DNA from: an uncultured Clostridia bacterium
Lineage (GTDB): Bacteria > Bacillota > Clostridia > Oscillospirales > Ruminococcaceae
Assembly: GCA_947629275.1 (NCBI GenBank)
Contig: CANRDG010000055.1
Location: forward strand, 1 to 11,503
Length of the DNA: 11,503 nucleotides
Direction of reading: 5' to 3'
Position numbers and translations under genes: made by a program. Numbering within the stretch: the first letter of the stretch is position 1; every line of letters starts with the position of its first letter. This document shows positions 6,997 through 11,503 of the stretch, piece after piece. A model generated the notes under the pieces. The model was not told where the DNA came from. It saw nothing but the letters and a program-made list of their open reading frames with translations, and searched no databases.

Positions 6997-7716
6997 TTAT
7001 TCAAGAGATGAAAGATAATCTATATGTACCCTGAGCTGTTCTGCGTTGCCGCGCGCCTGCTGCGATATATCTACATTTTTGCGGTTTATAACATAGTCTG
7101 TCAGCAAAAATGTGCGCATACCGAGCTGCTCCGCCACCAAATCTTCTCCAACGTCGTTGCCGACCATAAGACATTCCTGCGGTTGCACCGAGAGCCGCTT
7201 TATAACTTCTTTATAATACTCCAAATTAGGCTTGCAGTAGCCTATGTTTTCATATGTGGTGTACAATTCAAAGTCTTCCGGCTCAAAGCCTGCCCAGCGT
7301 ATGCGGTTTTCGGTAGCAGTTGCAGGGAAGATAGGATTTGTAGCCAGCGCGACTTTATAGCCGCGCTCTTTGAGGTCATGAACAAGCGCGATGAGCGTTT
7401 CATTTTTGCCGCACATATGCTGTGCTTCGTTGAAGTCGCTTCTGTAAAACTCGTCAAACACGGGCATATCGTCGTAAACGCGCTCGCCCATTATCTCTGC
7501 AAATGTTTTCCAGAAAGCCTTATCGTTCATTATAACGCCATCGTTTGCGACCATTGATGCAGTGCCTTTCCACACCGCCGCGACAAGCTCATCGGGGTCG
7601 TAACCGAGAGGCACAACTTTTTTGCAAAGCAACCTGAAATATTCTTTTGTAAAACTATCGTTGTCCATTGGCAGCAAGGTGCCGTCAAGGTCAAACAAAA
7701 CAGTTGTAAGCTTCAT
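6997..7716 (-). CDS. HAD-superfamily hydrolase (probable phosphatase)
   Basis: A cytosolic Mg2+-dependent phosphoester hydrolase of the haloacid dehalogenase superfamily, 239 residues. Motif I DLDGTLLP supplies the nucleophile D9 and acid/base D11; motif II ALATNP supplies T126; motif III CKPNLEYY supplies K162; motif IV GNDVGED supplies D188 and D192. Residues of roughly 18-100 between motifs I and II form a helical C1 cap, as in the phosphoglycolate phosphatase/YjjG-like branch. The substrate is not predictable. The ATG at 7716 has an AGGAAAGG ribosome binding site about 10 nt upstream and lies about 25 nt from the predicted transcription start. It is first in the operon with cardiolipin synthase; a product phosphatase role in phospholipid synthesis is possible but unproven. 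Confidence 0.92.
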   Translation of the reverse strand: MKLTTVLFDLDGTLLPMDNDSFTKEYFRLLCKKVVPLGYDPDELVAAVWKGTASMVANDGVIMNDKAFWKTFAEIMGERVYDDMPVFDEFYRSDFNEAQHMCGKNETLIALVHDLKERGYKVALATNPIFPATATENRIRWAGFEPEDFELYTTYENIGYCKPNLEYYKEVIKRLSVQPQECLMVGNDVGEDLVAEQLGMRTFLLTDYVINRKNVDISQQARGNAEQLRVHIDYLSSLE

Positions 7717-7747
7717 AAAAACAGACCTTTCCTATATCGTTTAGAAC

Positions 7748-7776
7748 ATTGTATCACAAAAAGGTCGGCTTGTCAA
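7748..7776 (-). promoter_or_regulatory. Promoter of the HAD-cardiolipin synthase operon
   Basis: Minus strand TTGACA (7776-7771), 17-bp spacer, TACAAT (7753-7748). The transcription start should be near 7741. It is divergent from, and about 90 bp away from, the promoter of the phosphoesterase operon. Confidence 0.8.
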
Positions 7777-7864
7777 ACAAAAGCGTGAATTTACATAGAT
7801 TTTTTAAGCAAGTGAAAAGGTTTTTATACATAATCACGATTTTGAAAAAAGTTTGAAAAACCGC

Positions 7865-7892
7865 TTGACAAATCTTTTGGCGGTGCTATAAT
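7865..7892 (+). promoter_or_regulatory. Promoter of the phosphoesterase-MATE operon
   Basis: TTGACA (7865-7870), 16-bp spacer, TATAAT (7887-7892), with an extended -10 TG (7884-7885). Transcription should begin near 7899, about 25 nt before the start codon at 7924. The AT-rich stretch between the two divergent promoters (7777-7864) shows no clear operator repeat. Confidence 0.8.
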
Positions 7893-7923
7893 ATCCTTGA
7901 AAATATATTTAAGGAATGGTTAT

Positions 7924-8466
7924 ATGAAGCTGCTCGTAGCCTCTGATATACACGGCTCTGCTTACTGGTGCAGACGGTTGGCAAAAGCATTTGAAGAAGA
8001 ACGTGCTGACAAACTGCTGCTGTTGGGCGACATTTTATACCACGGACCGCGAAACGCTCTGCCGCAGGAATATCAGCCGAAAGAAGTTGCCGAGATACTG
8101 AATAGCATGAAAGACAAGATCCTTTGCATAAAAGGCAACTGCGACAGCGAAGTTGACCAAATGATGCTCGACTTTCATATAATGTCAGAGTACGCGCTGC
8201 TTTATCTTGACGGCATATCGGTGTACGCCTGCCACGGACACAATATTCCCGAAAATATAAACAGTGATGTGCTTCTTTACGGGCACACGCACATACCGAA
8301 GTTTGAAAACATCGGCGGCGTGATGCACTTGAACTGCGGCTCTGTTTCTATACCGAAAGAAAACTCACCGCACAGCTATTTGATTTGCGAAAACGGTCGT
8401 TTCGCATGGAAAGACCTTGCAAACGGCTGCAAATATATGGAATTAACAACACTACAAAACACCTAA
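7924..8466 (+). CDS. YfcE/MJ0936-family metallophosphoesterase
   Basis: A small cytosolic calcineurin-like phosphodiesterase, 180 residues, the usual size for the YfcE/MJ0936 family, whose members hydrolyse phosphodiesters with Mn2+ or similar metals. The full metal-binding set is present: SDIHG (D8, H10), GDILYHG (D36, H40), GNCD (N72), CHGH (H104), GHTH (H121, H123). The start at 7924 (MKLLVASDIHG) was chosen because AAGGA lies 8 nt upstream; an in-frame ATG at 7897 would sit on the predicted transcription start. The physiological substrate is unknown. It is the first gene of an operon with a MATE transporter 15 nt downstream. Confidence 0.93.
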   Translation: MKLLVASDIHGSAYWCRRLAKAFEEERADKLLLLGDILYHGPRNALPQEYQPKEVAEILNSMKDKILCIKGNCDSEVDQMMLDFHIMSEYALLYLDGISVYACHGHNIPENINSDVLLYGHTHIPKFENIGGVMHLNCGSVSIPKENSPHSYLICENGRFAWKDLANGCKYMELTTLQNT

Positions 8467-8481
8467 GGGCAAAGGAGAAAA

Positions 8482-9864
8482 ATGCACACAAAAGATCTGA
8501 CACATGGCAGTCCCGTAAAACTTATTCTCGCGTTCGCGCTGCCGCTTCTTATCGGTAATCTGTTTCAGCAGGTATACAACATGGTAGATACCATGGTATG
8601 CGGCTACACGCTCGGCGACGGCGCGATAGCCTCGATAGGCGCAGTATCGGCGCTGTGGTCGCTGATAATCAACTTCGCGCAAGGCATGAACAACGGTTAC
8701 GCGCTCGTTTCTTCGAGATATTTCGGCGCACAGGATATACGCTCGCTGAAGCGCTCGATAGGGCACATGATAAAGCTCAATGTTATTGTTGCGACCGTGC
8801 TGACGGCTGCTTCTGTTATGTTTATGAAGCCGCTGCTTGAAATGATGAACGTGCGCGGCGCGATATACCACGATGCTTACGTGTACATCACGATAATCTG
8901 CGCAGGCATGGCTTCAACGGTGGCTTACAATATGTTCTCCTGCATACTTCGCGCTGTAGGCAACAGCAGAACGCCGCTTTACTATCTAATTTTCTCAAGC
9001 GTGCTGAACGTTATAACCGACGTGCTTTTTGTAAAATTCATAGGTATGGGCATCGCGGGCGCGGCTGTGGCAACGGTGCTTTCGCAGACTGTTTCGGCGG
9101 CGCTGTGCGGCATACACCTTTTCAGAAAATACAAAGACATACTCCCCTCGGGCGAGGATATGAAACTTGAGAAAAAGATGCTTGGCGAAATGCTGGTGAA
9201 CGGCATGGCTATGGCATTTATGATAAGCGTTGTTGACATGGGCTCGGTGATATTCCAGAGGGCTAACAACGCGCTGGGCGAGATATACATTTCAGCATAC
9301 ACCGCTGCAAGACGGATAATCGTAATATTTATGTCGCCGCTTAGTTCTATTTCTACCGCCGCTGCAACGTTTATCGGTCAGAACCGCGGCGCGAAAAAGT
9401 TTGCCAGAATGGACACCGGCATAAAGCAGGTAATGGCTATGGAGATGATCTGGGGCGTGTTCTCCTGCGCGGTGGTTTACCTTTTCGGCGGCGCGCTGAT
9501 ACGCTTCACCACCGGCACCGACAGCGAATTCATCGTGCGCAACGGCGTACTGAGCCTGCGGCTGCACTTCCCGTTCTACCCGGCGCTGGGTCTGCTTATA
9601 TGCATGAGAAACGCAATGCAGGCGCTCGGTCACAAGATAGCTCCGCTCGTTTCAAGCAGCATAGAGCTTGGCATGAAGATATTCTCGGCGGCGTTTCTGA
9701 TACCGCACTTCGGTTTCCTCGGCACGTGCGTTACAGAGCCCGTTACGTGGGTGCTGTGCATGGTGTTCCTGTGCTCGATGTACTTCGGCAGGCGCAAGCA
9801 AATGCTTCTCGGTCAGCACGGGCAACAGCTGTATAAAATGACAGCGCACAAAGCCAGAGCGTAA
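8482..9864 (+). CDS. MATE-family efflux transporter (second copy, different lineage)
   Basis: A membrane antiporter of the multidrug and toxin extrusion family, 460 residues with about twelve hydrophobic segments. The N-terminus (MHTKDLTHGSPVKLILAFAL) and the run GNLFQQVYNMVDTMVCG are typical of a large Clostridia MATE subfamily that starts with a T-x-G-S/P-x-x-K-L-I-L-x-F pattern. ...NVITDVLFV closes the first half. It has AAAGGAG 5 nt before the ATG and follows the phosphoesterase by 15 nt, so the two are co-transcribed. It differs throughout from the MATE at 3362-4795, so the two are not a recent duplication. GC is about 52%. The substrate is unknown. Whether the phosphoesterase and pump share a pathway is open. 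Confidence 0.93.
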   Translation: MHTKDLTHGSPVKLILAFALPLLIGNLFQQVYNMVDTMVCGYTLGDGAIASIGAVSALWSLIINFAQGMNNGYALVSSRYFGAQDIRSLKRSIGHMIKLNVIVATVLTAASVMFMKPLLEMMNVRGAIYHDAYVYITIICAGMASTVAYNMFSCILRAVGNSRTPLYYLIFSSVLNVITDVLFVKFIGMGIAGAAVATVLSQTVSAALCGIHLFRKYKDILPSGEDMKLEKKMLGEMLVNGMAMAFMISVVDMGSVIFQRANNALGEIYISAYTAARRIIVIFMSPLSSISTAAATFIGQNRGAKKFARMDTGIKQVMAMEMIWGVFSCAVVYLFGGALIRFTTGTDSEFIVRNGVLSLRLHFPFYPALGLLICMRNAMQALGHKIAPLVSSSIELGMKIFSAAFLIPHFGFLGTCVTEPVTWVLCMVFLCSMYFGRRKQMLLGQHGQQLYKMTAHKARA

Positions 9865-9881
9865 AAATCAACTAACATAAC

Positions 9882-9916
9882 AAAGGAGCTGCTGCATATG
9901 CAACAACTCCTTTTTT
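9882..9916. terminator. Rho-independent terminator between convergent genes
   Basis: AAAGGAG (9882-9888) pairs with CTCCTTT (9907-9913). The stem continues, with two C/A mismatches, into the self-complementary TGCATATGCA (9893-9902). T6 follows on the plus strand, ending the phosphoesterase-MATE transcript 18 nt after its stop. The stop codon of the convergent minus-strand gene lies 2 nt beyond, so the same stem may serve both directions. Confidence 0.75.
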
Positions 9917-9917
9917 A

Positions 9918-11503
9918 TTATTTCTGTTCGCTGTCCGCCAGTGCGCGGTACATTTTCATCAGGGCGGCAACACATTCCGACTCGGTAATATTTTTCGCAA
10001 AGCCGTAGGCAGCCATAACAGCAAAGTCGTTCAGCTGGTGAGCCCTGCGCAATTCGGGCGGCATGGTGGTCTCGTCGTACAGGTCGGCAAGAGAGCAGTC
10101 GGGGTATTTCGCGCGGGCATCTAAAATTCCATGCGCGGTCTGCTCAATTTTAGCCTTTTGTTCCGCGCTCGGCTCACACCACGGGAAGTTGTTGTAGACA
10201 ATAGATAACGAGTAACTGTAATCTGATTTCATTCTCATTGCAACAACTCTCATCCAAGCATTATGAACATTTGAACAAAGTATACCAAATTGATACAATG
10301 TACCATTAGGAATTATGCTTACCTTATTGTTAGCAATAGTACTACTGTCAATGTAACCGATTGGAATATACTTTCTCCTCTGAGATGATACAAGCGGTAT
10401 TACAATGGCGCTTTCGGGGTTGTTTATGTCTCTAAAAAGCCACGGCGTTTCTGCTAATTTTTTTGCCTGCTTGTCAGTACTTGATAGTCTATCAATTTTT
10501 ACTTGTTCTACTCTTTTCATAACGTACTTCATAGACTTTAATTCGCTAGGAGAACAATCCACCAGCCAAAGACAATAGCGTGGTATGTTATTTATAAATT
10601 CATCAGCGCCAATCATTTTCTTTATATATTTTTTTGCTTTAGGTTCATGAGAAATCAAATCATTCTTTTCTTCTTCAGATAGCATTAAGGATAAACATTT
10701 TACCGCTTTATTTCCTGCAATCATTAAAGGAACATTACAGATAGGATCTTTACGCTTTTCAATAAGTATATTTGGCGAGTCAATAAGATAGGGGCTAATG
10801 TTATTTGCTACAACATATATAGTATTATCAATATAAATCCTTTTTTCTTGACAAGCAGCATAGTTTGAAAATCCTATAATAACGCAATGTACGTGAGCTT
10901 TGATGGTTGCTTCACTATCCCAAATAAATGTTTTATAAGCAAATATAATCTCACTGTTAAAATTATCAAAAATATATTTCCAAAGTATGGCAGGCTCTCC
11001 GCCTTGAGTTATAGAATTAGTACTTACAAAAGCTGCTTTAATTTTTGTATCAACCATAAAATTGGCAGCTTTTATATACCACCCACCAACATAATCCAAC
11101 AAACCAATATCCTTGATTTTAGTATTAAGACTTATCATATCATTTTTTTGCGATTTAGACTGATATTTCGCACCCACAAACGGCGGATTGCCCATTATGT
11201 AATTCAGCTTTTCTTTGGGCACAACGTCTTGCCAGTCAATGCGCAGGGCGTTGCCCTCAACAATGTTTGCATAGCTTTTCAGCGGCAAAAACGCTATTTC
11301 CTGCTGCACTATCTGCTCCGTTTCATACTTCATCTGCGCTTCGGCTATCCACAAGGCGGTCTTGGCAACGGTAACGGCAAAATCGTTTATCTCAATGCCG
11401 TAAAACTGCCCTATGCCTACCTTTATCGGGTCAAATTCGCCCTCGCCGCCCAGCAGCATCTGCGCACCGTGTATCTTTTCAAGAGCCATGTTTTCCAGCC
11501 GCC
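9918..11503 (-). CDS. MmeI-like type IIL/IIG restriction-modification enzyme, C-terminal part
   Basis: The 3' part of a fused restriction-modification gene; the frame stays open past the window edge (RLEN precedes the internal Met at 11489), so the N-terminal nuclease, spacer and SAM motif I lie outside. Numbering from that Met: a motif II-like GIEINDFA (31-38), adenine-methyltransferase catalytic NPPF (101-104), target-recognition domain with RYCLWLVDCSPSEL (304-317), ETPWLF, SSQRRKYIPIG, KSDYSYS and YNNFPW (432-437), then a C-terminal helical domain with DARAKYPD and MPPELRRAH. This order and these motifs match MmeI relatives, which methylate adenine on one strand and cut about 20 nt away. 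GC by hand count is about 57% in the C-terminal part, 31% in the middle (360 nt counted) and 50% at the NPPF-proximal end: a mosaic gene. Whether the nuclease part is intact cannot be seen; alternatively a methyltransferase-only homologue. Confidence 0.9.
   Translation of the reverse strand, partial: RLENMALEKIHGAQMLLGGEGEFDPIKVGIGQFYGIEINDFAVTVAKTALWIAEAQMKYETEQIVQQEIAFLPLKSYANIVEGNALRIDWQDVVPKEKLNYIMGNPPFVGAKYQSKSQKNDMISLNTKIKDIGLLDYVGGWYIKAANFMVDTKIKAAFVSTNSITQGGEPAILWKYIFDNFNSEIIFAYKTFIWDSEATIKAHVHCVIIGFSNYAACQEKRIYIDNTIYVVANNISPYLIDSPNILIEKRKDPICNVPLMIAGNKAVKCLSLMLSEEEKNDLISHEPKAKKYIKKMIGADEFINNIPRYCLWLVDCSPSELKSMKYVMKRVEQVKIDRLSSTDKQAKKLAETPWLFRDINNPESAIVIPLVSSQRRKYIPIGYIDSSTIANNKVSIIPNGTLYQFGILCSNVHNAWMRVVAMRMKSDYSYSLSIVYNNFPWCEPSAEQKAKIEQTAHGILDARAKYPDCSLADLYDETTMPPELRRAHQLNDFAVMAAYGFAKNITESECVAALMKMYRALADSEQK

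Noticed and set aside
7024..7557. 177-codon plus-strand frame opposite the HAD gene
   Set aside because: It is an antisense shadow of a gene whose four HAD motifs are intact; no start signal.
8452..8871. 139-codon minus-strand frame opposite the second MATE gene
   Set aside because: His/Arg-rich low-quality translation typical of a shadow frame over a GC-richer membrane-protein gene.
3362..9864. The two MATE transporters as a tandem duplication
   Set aside because: Their N-termini, linkers and loop sequences differ throughout; they look like separate subfamilies, in different operons and orientations.
1..11503. CRISPR array, tRNA, rRNA or intact insertion sequence
   Set aside because: I saw no regularly spaced repeats, no tRNA-like cloverleaf and no transposase or integrase frame on either strand.

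Overview
The window reads as chromosomal DNA of a gut-type low-to-mid GC Firmicute (Clostridia, Ruminococcus/Oscillospiraceae-like). This rests on near-consensus sigma-A promoters (TTGACA-17-TATAAT), AGGAGG-type ribosome binding sites, short intergenic regions with rho-independent terminators, and the protein types. Host-like genes are about 48-52% GC by hand count. Two segments are clearly AT-richer (about 31-36%): the restriction-modification pair at 947-3103 and the middle of the last gene (about 10190-11165). Species cannot be fixed from the sequence alone.

Layout. 20-398 (-) is the C-terminal half of a Fic/Doc-type AMP-transferase with a broken, frameshifted 5' end. 399-893 has no intact gene; it holds a degenerate minus-strand frame with one internal stop and an imperfect hairpin, and looks like a decayed or dispersed repeat. 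A consensus promoter at 894-922 then drives a two-gene type II restriction-modification operon: a C5-cytosine methyltransferase (947-2224) and a PD-(D/E)XK endonuclease (2228-3103) that resembles the Bpu10I/DdeI group. A 50-codon minus-strand gene fragment overlaps the end of the endonuclease and is followed by a terminator.

The central, host-like part carries a MATE efflux pump (3362-4795, -) whose short 5' leader contains a perfect 16-bp terminator-like hairpin directly before the ribosome binding site. Next is a signal-rich 550-bp intergenic region with an orphan consensus promoter. Then comes a HAD phosphatase plus cardiolipin synthase operon (7716 down to 5416, -). It is divergent from a YfcE-type metallophosphoesterase plus second MATE pump operon (7924-9864, +). 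The two operons start from facing promoters in a 207-bp spacer.

The right edge holds the C-terminal 528 residues of a MmeI-like (type IIL/IIG) fused restriction-modification enzyme on the minus strand, cut by the window end. Its base composition is mosaic: about 57% / 31% / 50% GC along the gene. The AT-rich core spans the second half of the methyltransferase and the target-recognition domain, which suggests specificity-domain exchange. I did not find a wholly new defence system. The best leads are the mosaic MmeI-like gene, the compact restriction-modification island between gene fragments, the MATE leader hairpin, and the orphan promoter region.
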